Origin: Candidatus Tisiphia endosymbiont of Dioctria linearis
GTDB taxonomy: Bacteria; Pseudomonadota; Alphaproteobacteria; Rickettsiales; Rickettsiaceae
Reading direction: 5' to 3'
DNA: 64,000 bases
NCBI RefSeq assembly: GCF_964026545.1
Contig: NZ_OZ032156.1
Location: 1,240,001-1,304,000, forward strand
A program made the position numbers and the translations under genes. The notes under the pieces were generated by a model. That model did not search any database. It had not been told where the DNA came from and saw only the letters and a list, made by a program, of their open reading frames with translations. Below are positions 18,537-27,934 of the stretch, piece after piece (within the stretch, counting starts at the first letter, position 1; the number at the start of each line of letters is the position of its first letter).

Positions 18537-18630
18537 CGTCATTGCGAGGAAGACCGTAGGTCGATGAAGCAATCCAAAAAAATGATTACAATGGATTGCT
18601 TCGGAGGCTTACGCCTCCTCGCTAATAGAC
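18537..18630. repeat. 'cgtcattgcgag' hairpin repeat after rpsI
   Basis: A hairpin copy after the rpsI stop: cgtcattgcgaggaagacc...gaagcaatcca / ggattgcttcggagg...cctcctcgctaatagac. The right arm has drifted from 'gcaatgacg' to 'ctaatagac', a variant also seen at 26440-26545. A single 'gtaggcagcctcct' MITE end follows at about 18680. Confidence 0.7.
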
Positions 18631-18784
18631 AACACGATGGGTGCTTATTCGGCACTAATTCAGAGGTTAATTGACTATATCGTAGGCAGCCTCCTCCTAG
18701 GGCGTTTTAAAAATCGTATGTGGTTAGCGTCATTGCGAGGAAGACAGAGGCTTACTTTTTTTGTATTGAAGCTCTTTCCATCAT

Positions 18785-18861
18785 GGCGGGGTAGCTCAGT
18801 TGGTTAGAGCAGCGGAATCATAATCCGCTTGTCGGGGGTTCAAGTCCCTCCCTCGCTACCA
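18785..18861 (+). tRNA. tRNA-Met (CAT)
   Basis: A 77-nt cloverleaf: acceptor GGCGGGG pairs with CCTCGCT, D arm GCTC-AGTTGGTTA-GAGC, anticodon stem GCGGA/TCCGC around loop ATCATAA (anticodon CAT), T arm GGGGG-TTCAAGT-CCCTC, and encoded CCA. Elongator Met is the most likely; a lysidine-modified tRNA-Ile2 also has a CAT anticodon and cannot be excluded without comparison. Confidence 0.92.
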
Positions 18862-18912
18862 CCTAACTTTAAGGATTACAAGCTGTAGTCCAAAACTCTC
18901 TGTCTAATCAAT

Positions 18913-19057
18913 AGACTTCCTGCATAAGTCAATCTAGTTGGTGATTTTTTCGTTGAAACTTGCCTCCGCTCCGTAACAATCGTTTATGTACGCTGCGGTA
19001 CTCGGCTTCGTTTCTTATAAAAATCCCGAGGGCTTTTTTGACTTATGCAGGAAGTCT
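18913..19057. repeat. Palindromic element, 'agacttcctgcataagtcaa' type
   Basis: A 145-bp element with perfect inverted ends AGACTTCCTGCATAAGTCAA and its complement. Its interior (ccgctccgta...gcggtactcggcttcg) matches, in opposite orientation, the interior of a related element at 20991-21136, whose ends are diverged (agacctcttgcataacc). The remaining intergenic DNA 19058-19255 shows no gene. Confidence 0.75.
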
Positions 19058-19255
19058 AATATATATTAGTGTTTCAGCGATTGTATACGTGAGCGTTCAC
19101 GGTTTTTTTGCTATTTTCTTATGATGAAAAAAATCTGCTCATCAAGCGTCTATTAGGGGACTGTTGAAAGAAGAGATGGATTAGCCATATCTTAAAATAC
19201 TTTCTTTCGAAAATCTATTGAATGTGTCATAATGACATTATTATATCCTATTTAT

Positions 19256-19418
19256 TAGGCTCTGTGAACAAAATTTTAATTGTTTAGATTTTGAGTATTT
19301 TTAAGCGAAAATTAATAAGATTTTTGCCGGAATAGTTAGTTCTATTTCAAAAAAATCTTATAATTTGCAGCTAAAAAGAGTCGAAATCTAGTAATTTAAA
19401 TTTTGTTCACAGAGCCTA
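19256..19418. repeat. MITE-like element, 'ggctctgtgaacaaaatt' type, copy 2
   Basis: A 163-bp copy nearly identical to 3648-3810 across the whole length, including the inner ccggaatagttagttct segment and both inverted ends. Two near-identical copies 15 kb apart indicate recent mobility or gene conversion. Confidence 0.82.
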
Positions 19419-19471
19419 GGACTTGGTTATACTATTATTACTATTTACAATTAGGTTAGTGCTATATATTA

Positions 19472-20974
19472 TTAACCTAGCTTTAAACCATATTTGGCTA
19501 GTAAAGATGCAAGTTCGGATTTTATACTATTCAGCCCTTCCAAACTATCTGATTCATATTTAGCGATAATTTTGGCTTCAGTGTTAGAGGATCGGAGTAA
19601 CCACCATGCATTAGAGTCAGTTGATGAGTCAATCCTTATACCATCAATGTCATTGAAAGCGATATTTTGGTTGATTAAATCCTTTTTTATTTGCTGAATA
19701 ATATCAAATTTGAGATCATCTGGTACCGGAATACTAATTTCGGGGGTGTTATGACATTTAGGTAGCTCATCTATCATATCGTCCAAGGTTTTTTCTGATC
19801 TTGATAGTAAATCAAGAAACCGTAGAGCAGCATAAATTGCATCATCATATCCATAATATTTATCAGCAAAAAATATATGACCGCTAGTTTCGCCGCCCAG
19901 TAATGCCTTAGTTGTTTGCATCTTGTCTTTAATAAAGGAATGACCTGTTTTCCACATTATCGGTCTTCCGCCATATGACTTAATCTGATTAAATATGGCA
20001 CTACTTGATTTAATATCGATGATAATAGTTGCTTGTGGATTTTGATCAATTATATCTTTTGCTAATATACAAAGAATCTGGTCGCCTAAAATTATTCGTC
20101 CTTTCTTACTTATAATGGCTATACGATCGGCATCTCCATCAAATGCAATACCAATATCACAATCCTGGGTTCTAACTACTTCTATTAGTTGTTCTAGATT
20201 TTTAGCAATAGTGGGATCTGGGTGGTGATTAGGAAAATTACCATCAATTTCTGAATTGATAACGATATTTTGGTTAGGTAACCTTAACGTTAATAAGTTA
20301 ATAATACTGCCAGCCGCACCGTTAGCTGGATCCCATGCTACTTTTATTTTAGGTTCTATAGTTATTTCTTGTAAAATCCTATCTATGTATAGAGCTGTGA
20401 TATCCAGCTCTTTCACTATATAGTCAATTGATGAGAAGTTGGTGACGTCGTCACTCGTCACTCGCCTATTACTTATAGGCGTCGCTCCATCGCTCCTGCT
20501 ATCTACTTCTCCTGAATTGACTATAGATGATGCTACAAACTTATCAGGCATATTAGACCAATCAGTACTTAGAATGTTATTCAGTAAATGCTGTATTTGT
20601 TGGTCAAAAAAAGACTTGCCTTGTGATAACATTTTAAAGCCATTATCATCTTTGGGATTATGTGAACCTGTGATCATTATACTAGCTTGTGGCTTAAATA
20701 TCTTATCAGCAAAATATAAAACAGGGGAGGGGGCGACTCCTATTGAGATAGCCTGTCCACCAGCTGAGATAATGCCATTAACCAAAGCATGGTAAAGGGC
20801 AGGGGAGCTTAATCTACCATCCCGCCCTATCAATATTTTGTTCCCTTGTTTAGATATACTCAGTTTAGTAAAACAAAATCCAATTTTATAAGCAATAGTT
20901 GTATTAATATCCAGCAGACTGCTTCCACGAATATCGTACAATCTAAAAATTGCTCTATTTATTTCCATTGTCAT
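19472..20974 (-). CDS. Phosphomannomutase/phosphoglucomutase, with in-frame palindromic insertion
   Basis: An alpha-D-phosphohexomutase: FRLYDIRG at the start, the phosphoserine loop MITGSHNPKDDNGFKM, metal loop AFDGDADRIAI, sugar loop GGETSGHIFF and the C-terminal phosphate-binding DGIRIDSST...LLRSSNTEAKI. It interconverts hexose-1- and -6-phosphates for surface polysaccharide precursors. A 107-bp palindromic element (20419-20525) is inserted in frame, adding ~35 residues between domains 1 and 2 (IVNSGEVDSRSDGATP...). I place the start at the ATG of MTMEINRAIF; upstream codons to 21004 derive from another repeat. Confidence 0.9.
   Translation of the reverse strand: MTMEINRAIFRLYDIRGSSLLDINTTIAYKIGFCFTKLSISKQGNKILIGRDGRLSSPALYHALVNGIISAGGQAISIGVAPSPVLYFADKIFKPQASIMITGSHNPKDDNGFKMLSQGKSFFDQQIQHLLNNILSTDWSNMPDKFVASSIVNSGEVDSRSDGATPISNRRVTSDDVTNFSSIDYIVKELDITALYIDRILQEITIEPKIKVAWDPANGAAGSIINLLTLRLPNQNIVINSEIDGNFPNHHPDPTIAKNLEQLIEVVRTQDCDIGIAFDGDADRIAIISKKGRIILGDQILCILAKDIIDQNPQATIIIDIKSSSAIFNQIKSYGGRPIMWKTGHSFIKDKMQTTKALLGGETSGHIFFADKYYGYDDAIYAALRFLDLLSRSEKTLDDMIDELPKCHNTPEISIPVPDDLKFDIIQQIKKDLINQNIAFNDIDGIRIDSSTDSNAWWLLRSSNTEAKIIAKYESDSLEGLNSIKSELASLLAKYGLKLG
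20419..20525. repeat. Palindromic element inserted in frame in the phosphohexomutase gene
   Basis: Ends tatagtcaattgatgagaag and cttctcctgaattgactata are near-complementary; the interior matches 7819-7925 apart from scattered substitutions. It is open in the reading frame of the host gene on the minus strand. Confidence 0.85.
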
Positions 20975-20990
20975 TACTATTTTAGTATAA

Positions 20991-21136
20991 TAGACCTCTT
21001 GCATAACCTAAAGATAATTGAGGAATTTTTAGGAAAAACGAAGTCGAGTACCGCAGCGTACTAAGATGTACGTGAGGAACGGAGACGAGTTTTGACAACA
21101 AAATTACCAATTAGATTAGGTTATGCAAGAGGTATA
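20991..21136. repeat. Palindromic element, 'cctcttgcataacc' type
   Basis: Inverted ends tagacctcttgcataacc and ggttatgcaagaggtata enclose a GC-richer interior (cgaagtcgagtaccgcagcg). It occupies almost the entire gap between the divergent phosphohexomutase and tsaB genes, so their promoters must lie inside or at its edges. Confidence 0.75.
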
Positions 21137-21166
21137 ATTAAGTGATTTAAAGAGTTGATAGTATAA

Positions 21167-21859
21167 ATGAAAATTTTAGCATTGGATACGGTAAATAATA
21201 GTGCATCTGTTGCGATTTCTGAAGACAAAGTTATTTTAGCCTATATTGAGGATTTAAGACCCTCTATGCAGGCTGAAACAATAGTACCAATGATTGAAGA
21301 AGCTCTGAGAATAGCAAAGCTTTCTTATCATGACTTAAATTACCTAGCTGTTACGAATGGGCCAGGTAGTTTTACCGGTATTAGGGTAGGGTTGTCAGTA
21401 GCAAAAGGCATTTTGCTAAGTACCAATATCATAGGTACTACTGTATCTAATTTTGAGTATTCCTGGTGGAGAGCCACTAGACAAGTAAGTAACCATAATA
21501 AAAAGGTTACCTTTAAGTTTTTTATTTTTCTTAATGCATATAGAGAGCAATTATATAGCCAGGTTTTTGATCAAGATGGACAGTCATCTATTCCTTTATT
21601 GATAAATTATGACCAAGTTGGGCAGTTATTAAATACAGAAGATAATATTATTAAAGTCTGTGCTGGTAGTGGGTTAGAGATGATATACGACAAGATTAAG
21701 GATTTAGAAAATGTAATAATCTTACCGCGTTTCACCAGAATTAAGGCGTGGCATATATGTCAATACATAGTTGATAAAATAGCTAGAAAGTATAATTTTT
21801 CTAACTCTATCGAGCCATTATATATTAGACTAGCTGATGTAAAAATTAAACAAAGTTAG
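21167..21859 (+). CDS. tsaB: tRNA threonylcarbamoyladenosine biosynthesis protein TsaB
   Basis: A 230-residue protein starting MKILALDTVNNSASVAI with the ASKHA-fold signature LAVTNGPGSFTGIRVGLSVA around residue 65. TsaB is the scaffold partner of TsaD in making t6A37 on ANN-decoding tRNAs. Length fits the family. The start is preceded by AAAGAG. It is followed after 28 bp by a transporter gene that appears to be of accessory origin. Confidence 0.9.
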   Translation: MKILALDTVNNSASVAISEDKVILAYIEDLRPSMQAETIVPMIEEALRIAKLSYHDLNYLAVTNGPGSFTGIRVGLSVAKGILLSTNIIGTTVSNFEYSWWRATRQVSNHNKKVTFKFFIFLNAYREQLYSQVFDQDGQSSIPLLINYDQVGQLLNTEDNIIKVCAGSGLEMIYDKIKDLENVIILPRFTRIKAWHICQYIVDKIARKYNFSNSIEPLYIRLADVKIKQS

Positions 21860-21887
21860 CTAGCCTTACTTGATGGAGTAAAATATT

Positions 21888-23201
21888 ATGGTTTCTGCCG
21901 GAATAAAATATCAAGGAAAACAAAGAAATCTAACTAGGGAGCAAGCAGAAGCGGTTGGGTTGCTGTCAATTGGTACATTTTTAGAGTATTTTGACTTGAT
22001 GCTTTATATACATATGGCAGTATTGTTGAACGAGTTATTTTTTCCCAAAAGTGATCCGCATACAGCTAGTATTTTGTCGGCTTTCGCCTTCTGTGCTACT
22101 TTTGTTTTCCGACCAATTGGTGCGGTGCTATTTGGTTGGATAGGTGATAAAGTAGGTCGCAAAGCTACGGTAGTTATCACAACTTTCATGATGGCGTTTT
22201 GTTGTTTGGTGATGTTTAGTTTGCCCACTTATGCACAAATTGGTATTACCGCTTCTGCATTAATCACTATTTGTCGGATAGTGCAAGGCATGTCATCTTT
22301 AGGAGAAGTAGTAGGGGCAGAATTATATTTAACAGAAGTAACCAAACCACCAATACAATATCCTGTTGTTGCTGCCATTTCGATATTTGCTGATCTAGGA
22401 GCAGTATTCGCTTTAGGTGTTGCAACGCTTGTTACTTCATATAGATTTAAATGGCGATATGCTTTTTTGTTTGGTGCAGTGATTGCCATGGTTGGAGTTG
22501 TAGCAAGGACACGACTTAGAGAAACTCCAGAATTTGCTGATGCAACCAAAAGATTGGTAAAGAAACTTAACGCTTTTGGTCTAGAGAAAAAGGATGTTAC
22601 TAATCAAGAAATGTTAAATGAAAAAATTAATATAAAAACTATATTGGCTTATTTATCAATTGAGTCTACTGGACCAATTTGTTTTTATTTCCTGTATATG
22701 CATTGTAGTACTATACTTAAAACCATCTTCAATTATACTTCTCAGCAAATTATTGCTCATAACTTGATTATTGCAATAACATATCTACTTATTGGTATTG
22801 CATATACTTATTTAAGTTATAAGATATCTCCATTAAAAATTTCAAAGACAAGGTTAGTAATTTTTGCTAGTACTATTATATTCTTACCGTATTTATTGAA
22901 TAATATTCAATCTTCTGTCCATTTATTATTATTGCAGTTCTTTATAGTGATATTTGGACCAAGGGTATTTCCAGCGACTCCAATATTTTATAAGCAGTTT
23001 CCTGTATTTAAACGTTTTAGATGTGTCAGTATCTCATTTGCTGTGGTACGTGCGATAATGTTTATTGTTACTTCTTTTGGATTAGTTTATTTAATAGATT
23101 TTTTTGGTAATTGGGGTATAGTAATATTATTTGTACCCTTCCTTGTGGCGTATGGATTTGCCTTGCGTCATTTTGAAATGTTGGAGAAGTTACGCAATTA
23201 A
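21888..23201 (+). CDS. MFS transporter, ProP-like (copy A)
   Basis: A 437-residue protein with ~12 hydrophobic segments. The MFS loop motif GWIGDKVGRKATVV follows helix 2 (residues ~84-97), and SMLGEVVG-type helix 5 segment appears as SSLGEVVGAELYL. It is a close paralogue of the 44971-46317 gene (both begin with LT-EQ-EAVGLLS-GTFLEYFDLMLY). ProP-like members import osmolytes or metabolites with protons; many paralogues occur in Rickettsia. A convergent SpoT-like gene follows after 4 bp, as at the second copy. Confidence 0.85.
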   Translation: MVSAGIKYQGKQRNLTREQAEAVGLLSIGTFLEYFDLMLYIHMAVLLNELFFPKSDPHTASILSAFAFCATFVFRPIGAVLFGWIGDKVGRKATVVITTFMMAFCCLVMFSLPTYAQIGITASALITICRIVQGMSSLGEVVGAELYLTEVTKPPIQYPVVAAISIFADLGAVFALGVATLVTSYRFKWRYAFLFGAVIAMVGVVARTRLRETPEFADATKRLVKKLNAFGLEKKDVTNQEMLNEKINIKTILAYLSIESTGPICFYFLYMHCSTILKTIFNYTSQQIIAHNLIIAITYLLIGIAYTYLSYKISPLKISKTRLVIFASTIIFLPYLLNNIQSSVHLLLLQFFIVIFGPRVFPATPIFYKQFPVFKRFRCVSISFAVVRAIMFIVTSFGLVYLIDFFGNWGIVILFVPFLVAYGFALRHFEMLEKLRN

Positions 23202-23205
23202 TAAT

Positions 23206-23880
23206 TTAATAAGTAATTTCTAGCTCGTTTATATTATATCCTACAGATGTAGAATTACAACATAATTTGAATAAATACTCTTCCAATTTTATATAACCAA
23301 AATAAATACATACAGCTAGAAAACTCTGTACTGTTTCATCAACTATCTTCTTAATCTTTTCTGGGGATTTATATCCAATAGTTTGCATATTATGAAGTCA
23401 GTCAAATAACTTAATCAATAAAACATCATCTTTCTTTTGACTATATAATAAATTTAATGTTTCTGCTGAGCTGATCTTCCCATAAGATTTGATCCTAGTT
23501 AAATCTGCCACTTGACTGGCAATCTGCGTACCAAAAACCTTATCAATAATATTTTCAGTAAGTATTGTATCTTCAATAGTATCATGTAGTAAGCTGGTAA
23601 TAATCATATCAGTCCTAAACAATTCAGGCATTTCTTGTGCTGTATATTCAGCCACCATATATGCTACTTCTATTGGATGAGAATAATATGGGGCACCGGA
23701 TTGTCGCATTTGGCTACCATGATATTTTTTTGCGTAACAGATACCTTTTTTAATCTCCTCAATATCTATTGGTGAACTTACTTGTTGGTTCAGCTGAGAT
23801 AGTTTTTTGAGTAGCCTATCAGCATATTGACAGTTTTCATACTTTAACTGTTGATCGAGAATTTCCATAAAAATTACCAT
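23206..23880 (-). pseudogene. SpoT-like HD-domain gene broken by one in-frame stop (copy A)
   Basis: Minus-strand frame starting MVIFMEILDQQLKYENCQYA, with the (p)ppGpp-hydrolase HD fold: RQSGAPYYSHPIEVAYMV, SLLHDTIEDT and LLIKLFD. After KLFD a TGA stop (23398-23400) appears, and the same frame continues LHNMQTIGYKSPEKIKKIV to a second stop at 23206. The intact paralogue at 46208-46930 reads KLFDRIHNVQTIGVKSPEK at this point, so a CGA (Arg) to TGA change explains the break. The Arg-His pair of the conserved D-R-x-H-N motif is separated, so the truncated product should lack hydrolase activity. Confidence 0.85.
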
Positions 23881-24016
23881 ATTACTTTATATAATATAAA
23901 TGATAACTCAAAATTAAGTTATCACTAAGTAATTATTATATTTTTTTTATAAAAAGATGAATATTTTTATTTTTGTAGATAAGTTGTATCAGTTATTTTT
24001 TATTCTATCCAAAATC

Positions 24017-24859
24017 TCAAATCTTATCTATAAAATAGTCAATGATTTTGAAAAAGAGATTGTCATGAGCAAGGGATAGCACAACTTCTATAGTAATCAA
24101 TATTATAATGATCCATTCAAGTCTAGTAGAGTGTTTACAGTTTAAGTCATTTGACAAAATATTGTAAAGTTCATGAATCATATTTAGTCGATTATTAAGA
24201 ATATTCTGACGAATTTGAATATCTTGGAACTCTGCAGTCATTAAGTATAAAGGTTCGTAACTAGGACGACGCCAAAAAAATTCAGGAGTATCCAATATAT
24301 CGCTGTGTAAATTAATTGAATATCGTTCGTTAAATAATATCCCAATTTGTTGAGATATTTCTTTTTTGGAAAGTGATACACTACCTGTACTGGCTAGTTC
24401 TTGTTGAATTGGAGTGGTTTTTACAATTAGATTACTTACCGATTTTTCTAGTACACTAAGCTTAACTGACTGAGCTAAAGCATGCGAGATAGATAATTTT
24501 ATAAAAGTTGATTTATCGGCAAGAATGATTTGGTTTTTTTCTTCATCAATAAATGTTTTACCAGTAATTTCATCATAATCAAAATAAATAAAGTCGGAAA
24601 CTAGCTCGTCATTTTGATTAGTTTTAAGAGCTGCTATTTCTGCAAGGAGCATTTTTTCTTGGCTTTCTTCAGCTCCCCATATAGTAACGCAACCGAAAGG
24701 GAAAAAGAAAACATCGATAGGATTTAAATTTTCCCCTTGTTCTTTTTGAATATATAGTACATCATCGAAATATTTAGGTTCAAGACCGATTTTATTGAGG
24801 TTTATTACTAAATCATTCATTTTGTATTCAGAAGTAGTACAGTAGGAAGTGCATCTCAT
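24017..24859 (-). CDS. RMND1/Sif2 (DUF155) family membrane protein
   Basis: A 280-residue protein with the family's central motifs DVFFFPFGCVTIWG, HALAQSVKLSVLEKSV and TPEFFWRRPSYEPLYLMTAEF, and a single C-terminal transmembrane helix (LEWIIIILITIEVVLSL). Eukaryotic members (RMND1, Sif2/Sif3) act in mitochondria on translation or sporulation; the bacterial role is not defined. A C-terminal TM anchor is the family norm. The first ~12 residues before MNDLVINLNKIG are weak, and the ATG of MNDLV (24820) is an alternative start. Confidence 0.8.
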   Translation of the reverse strand: MRCTSYCTTSEYKMNDLVINLNKIGLEPKYFDDVLYIQKEQGENLNPIDVFFFPFGCVTIWGAEESQEKMLLAEIAALKTNQNDELVSDFIYFDYDEITGKTFIDEEKNQIILADKSTFIKLSISHALAQSVKLSVLEKSVSNLIVKTTPIQQELASTGSVSLSKKEISQQIGILFNERYSINLHSDILDTPEFFWRRPSYEPLYLMTAEFQDIQIRQNILNNRLNMIHELYNILSNDLNCKHSTRLEWIIIILITIEVVLSLAHDNLFFKIIDYFIDKI

Positions 24860-24953
24860 ATAATAAATAATTTATGGCAAACAATTGTTGCTTCATTATA
24901 CTATAGTAGTTATAAAAGTTACAAAGTCAATTAAAATGTAATAGTTGGTAGTT

Positions 24954-25805
24954 ATGTATGAAATATTAACAAATAGATCAATCATTGAAGTTTCTGGTGA
25001 TGATGCGATGAATTTTTTGCATAATTTGATCACTAATGATATAAAAAATAACGATTATTGTTATAGCTATGCTCTAACTAACCAAGGGAGATATTTGTTT
25101 GATTTTTTCGTATTGAAATTATCGGCAACGAGGTTTTTTATTGATATAAATATTAATCAATCAGATTTATTTAAAAATCACTTAGTGCAGTACAAGTTAC
25201 GTGCTAAAATTGAAGTGAATGACTTAACTACCGCCTATCAGGTTATTTACTCAAAGCAGCAATTGCCACTCAATAGCTACCAAGACCCTCGTTATAACCA
25301 ACTTGGTTTTCGTTCAATTATTAATAAAGATGATTTTTTAACAACCACCAGAATAGAAGGCTTATATCAGCAGGATAAATATAATTTTGCCATAGTTGAT
25401 GGCTATGATGATTTAATTGCCAATAGGTCTATTCCCATCGAATATGGGGCTGAGGAGTTAAATGCTATAAGTTACAGTAAGGGTTGTTATATTGGGCAGG
25501 AAGTTGTTTCCAGAACAAAATACCAAGGAGTTGTAAGAAAAAAAATATTTAAATTATCCATTAACATAGATTCCGGTAATACTGGTAGTTTAGATATCGC
25601 GAAAGACGATGAAATTATCGCCAATAATACAAAAATTGGCGTGGTATGTTCAGCTTATCAGAACATGGCAATAGCTTTAATTAGGGTGGATGATTATTAT
25701 TCATTAGCAGATACAGTTATTACTGTAAGAAACTTACCAGTTTCTTTGGCTGTTCCACCTTGGCGTTATTGTAGCAATGACGAATATCACAAAGGTACCA
25801 TATGA
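24954..25805 (+). CDS. ygfZ: YgfZ/GcvT-like folate-binding Fe-S maintenance protein
   Basis: A ~283-residue protein with the signature KGCYIGQEVVSRTKYQGVVRKK (core K-G-C-Y-x-G-Q-E) near residue 182, and the N-terminal NFLHNLITNDI block. YgfZ proteins use folate to support repair of certain [4Fe-4S] enzymes. I choose the ATG at 24954 (MYEILTNRSII); a TTG three codons upstream gives a poorer start. It overlaps the next gene by 4 bp (ATGA), so the two are translationally coupled. Confidence 0.87.
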   Translation: MYEILTNRSIIEVSGDDAMNFLHNLITNDIKNNDYCYSYALTNQGRYLFDFFVLKLSATRFFIDININQSDLFKNHLVQYKLRAKIEVNDLTTAYQVIYSKQQLPLNSYQDPRYNQLGFRSIINKDDFLTTTRIEGLYQQDKYNFAIVDGYDDLIANRSIPIEYGAEELNAISYSKGCYIGQEVVSRTKYQGVVRKKIFKLSINIDSGNTGSLDIAKDDEIIANNTKIGVVCSAYQNMAIALIRVDDYYSLADTVITVRNLPVSLAVPPWRYCSNDEYHKGTI

Positions 25806-26407
25806 GTAAGATTATATTTTTAAATGGATGTGGTTCTGCCGGTAAAACATCTATCGCAAGATCAATACAACATTTAAGTAAGGATTCTTGGCTTACTTTT
25901 GGTGTAGATAGTTTTATCAATATGATGCCATGCTCATATAATGATAAAGTATCTAGTGAATATTTTACCTTTGTGCCAGGAAGTAATGACCGTGCTGCAA
26001 CCATGCGGGTTGAGAGTGGAGCAAAAGCTGAACAACTTTTTGGTGTAATGCCAGATTTTGCCAATCTGCTTGCAAGCCGAGGGAATAATATTATTATTGA
26101 TGAAGTCTTATTTGATGATTCCTGCCTCAAATCTTACATAAAAACCTTGAGTAGCTATATTGTCTATTTTGTTGGAGTTTTTTGTGATCTTTCAGTGATG
26201 CAAGAGCGAGAAATCCTACGGTGTGATCGTGCTATAGGTTTATCGAATGATCAAATAGACAGAGTTCACGCAAGTAGCTTGCGTGAATATGATTTAACAG
26301 TTGATACTACCTCAAAAACAGCTTTTGCAAATGCCAAACAAATTCTAGAGTTTGTCGAGAACAATCCTATGCCTCAAGGTTTTATGACTATGCGTACGAG
26401 GTTATAG
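25802..26407 (+). CDS. Chloramphenicol phosphotransferase-like P-loop kinase
   Basis: A 201-residue protein with Walker A GCGSAGKTS at residue ~9 and WLTFGVDSFINMMP (the putative catalytic Asp in V-D-S-F) as in the CPT-like family of small-molecule kinases; further blocks are NIIIDEVLFD and FCDLSVMQEREILRCDRAIG with lid arginines. The family includes chloramphenicol 3-O-phosphotransferase, but most members have unknown substrates. Translational coupling with ygfZ suggests a housekeeping rather than resistance role. Confidence 0.75.
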   Translation: MSKIIFLNGCGSAGKTSIARSIQHLSKDSWLTFGVDSFINMMPCSYNDKVSSEYFTFVPGSNDRAATMRVESGAKAEQLFGVMPDFANLLASRGNNIIIDEVLFDDSCLKSYIKTLSSYIVYFVGVFCDLSVMQEREILRCDRAIGLSNDQIDRVHASSLREYDLTVDTTSKTAFANAKQILEFVENNPMPQGFMTMRTRL

Positions 26408-26439
26408 ACTGCAATTATCGAAAGAAAGTCGTATGTGGT

Positions 26440-26545
26440 CAACATCTATTAGAGAGGGAATCTTGAACCGACTAAGCAATTCATAAAAGCAATCAAAAAT
26501 AGATTGCTTCGTCGGCTCATGCCTTCTCGCTAATAGACGTCTTGT
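26440..26545. repeat. Degenerate 'caatcc' hairpin repeat
   Basis: A drifted copy of the abundant hairpin: aacatctattagagaggg at the left, ...ccttctcgctaatagacgt at the right, with gattgcttcgtcggctcatgcc inside. The outer arms read 'ctattag/ctaatag' in place of 'cattgcg/cgcaatg', the same variant seen at 18610-18630. Confidence 0.6.
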
Positions 26546-26580
26546 AAATTTTTTTTTTGTAAACGCTCACATATATCTTC

Positions 26581-27912
26581 CTAAATTGTCCTAGCCCCCT
26601 CTTTTTTATTATGTGGAGGTGGTGATATTGATATTTTAGATGACATATGTGATTTTGCTGCCTGTCCTACAATTTTTGCTTTGTCATGCAATTGTTCAAG
26701 TGGTAGTTTGCTTTTGTCAGCAGAATATCCGTGCCATTTATCTTTTAAATATCCACAAATTTTTTTAATAAAATTTTTCCTAGGAACTATCACACCCGAT
26801 GAGGCAGCTCGATCTTTTACTAACTGTTTAGAAAATTTCTTCATTGCATATTCGTCTGGCTGATCAATAAACTTACTTAACTGCCTAGCAGTTTCTTTAG
26901 CAATATCGTTAATTGACTCTGCACTTAATTTATCGGTTTTTTTATCTTTTTGAGCTTCGATTGCTTGGTCAATTTGTTTTACTAACAAATCAGCTAAAGC
27001 CTCTTTAACACCATCTAGTCTTTTTAATGCTGTTATTGTTTTAGTCTCGTCTTGTTCAGAATGTAAAATTTTTGAAACTCTTTCTGTTACAGCTGTTTTA
27101 TATTGTTCAGCATTAAGAGGATCAGTTACTAATTGCTTTGATAAAGCACCATTAGTCTCAATAATTGATGTTGGATTTTTGGTAGGACATTTTGTTTCTA
27201 TTGTTTTTAGGTCATCAATAATTTGACTAGCGACCTTTCCAGTACCAGCTACATCAATTACTACTTGCTGTGCCGGTTCAGCTTCTCCTACTGTTCCTAA
27301 TGTAGCTGTAATATTTACCGCCATAAAGTCATGGCTATCAAATTTTGTCCCCACCATCTCTCTGATATATGAATGTGGACGAAAAACGTGCATACTACAA
27401 TCAAACATAATTTTCTGTTCAGCGACATATGATAGATTATTATCTTTATCTATGATAATCTTAGACACAACACCATTTCTTAGCCATTCGTTCTCTATAA
27501 CATTCGTATTATCCGTATCGTAGCAATTATCGTATGTTTTTGTTTTCAACTTGTTAAATCCAGCTATACCACCAGCTATACCAGCTTGATAATTTGCTGC
27601 TAAAATATATTCTGTTTGTTGTTCTGACAAGTTATAATCATTGGTTAATGTCTTATGCATGTCTTGATAGGTTACTTCATACTCATCATCTTTACCTACC
27701 TTACACTGAGCTACTAGGTCTACTAGCTTTCCGTCTGCAGTTTCAATATAAAATATTGCTTTACGTTTTATATCCTTGTCAAATCTAATTTGTACTTCAG
27801 CCTTATTTTTATAATCTTTGTCATATTTAGGATCAAAGCATTCTGCTATAAATTGTAAATTTTTATCCGAACTTTGTATAGCATCATCAGATGTAAAACT
27901 ATGTGATTTCAT
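26581..27912 (-). CDS. Hypothetical cytosolic protein (443 aa)
   Basis: A 443-residue protein of unrecognised family. Residues 1-190 are mixed alpha/beta with regular hydrophobic spacing; residues 190-240 contain HDFMAVNITATLGTVGEAEP; residues 240-370 are strongly helical and charged; the tail is basic. There is no signal peptide or membrane segment. The ribosome site AAGGAG lies ahead of the ATG. It is separated by 22 bp from the pgeF stop on the same strand. A secreted effector is conceivable in an intracellular bacterium, but nothing in the sequence proves it. Confidence 0.6.
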   Translation of the reverse strand: MKSHSFTSDDAIQSSDKNLQFIAECFDPKYDKDYKNKAEVQIRFDKDIKRKAIFYIETADGKLVDLVAQCKVGKDDEYEVTYQDMHKTLTNDYNLSEQQTEYILAANYQAGIAGGIAGFNKLKTKTYDNCYDTDNTNVIENEWLRNGVVSKIIIDKDNNLSYVAEQKIMFDCSMHVFRPHSYIREMVGTKFDSHDFMAVNITATLGTVGEAEPAQQVVIDVAGTGKVASQIIDDLKTIETKCPTKNPTSIIETNGALSKQLVTDPLNAEQYKTAVTERVSKILHSEQDETKTITALKRLDGVKEALADLLVKQIDQAIEAQKDKKTDKLSAESINDIAKETARQLSKFIDQPDEYAMKKFSKQLVKDRAASSGVIVPRKNFIKKICGYLKDKWHGYSADKSKLPLEQLHDKAKIVGQAAKSHMSSKISISPPPHNKKEGARTI

Positions 27913-27934
27913 GATATCTCCTTAAATTATATTT

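Noticed and set aside
25802..26407. Antibiotic resistance gene (chloramphenicol phosphotransferase)
   Set aside because: Only the CPT-like kinase fold is visible and the gene is coupled to ygfZ; resistance is not supported.
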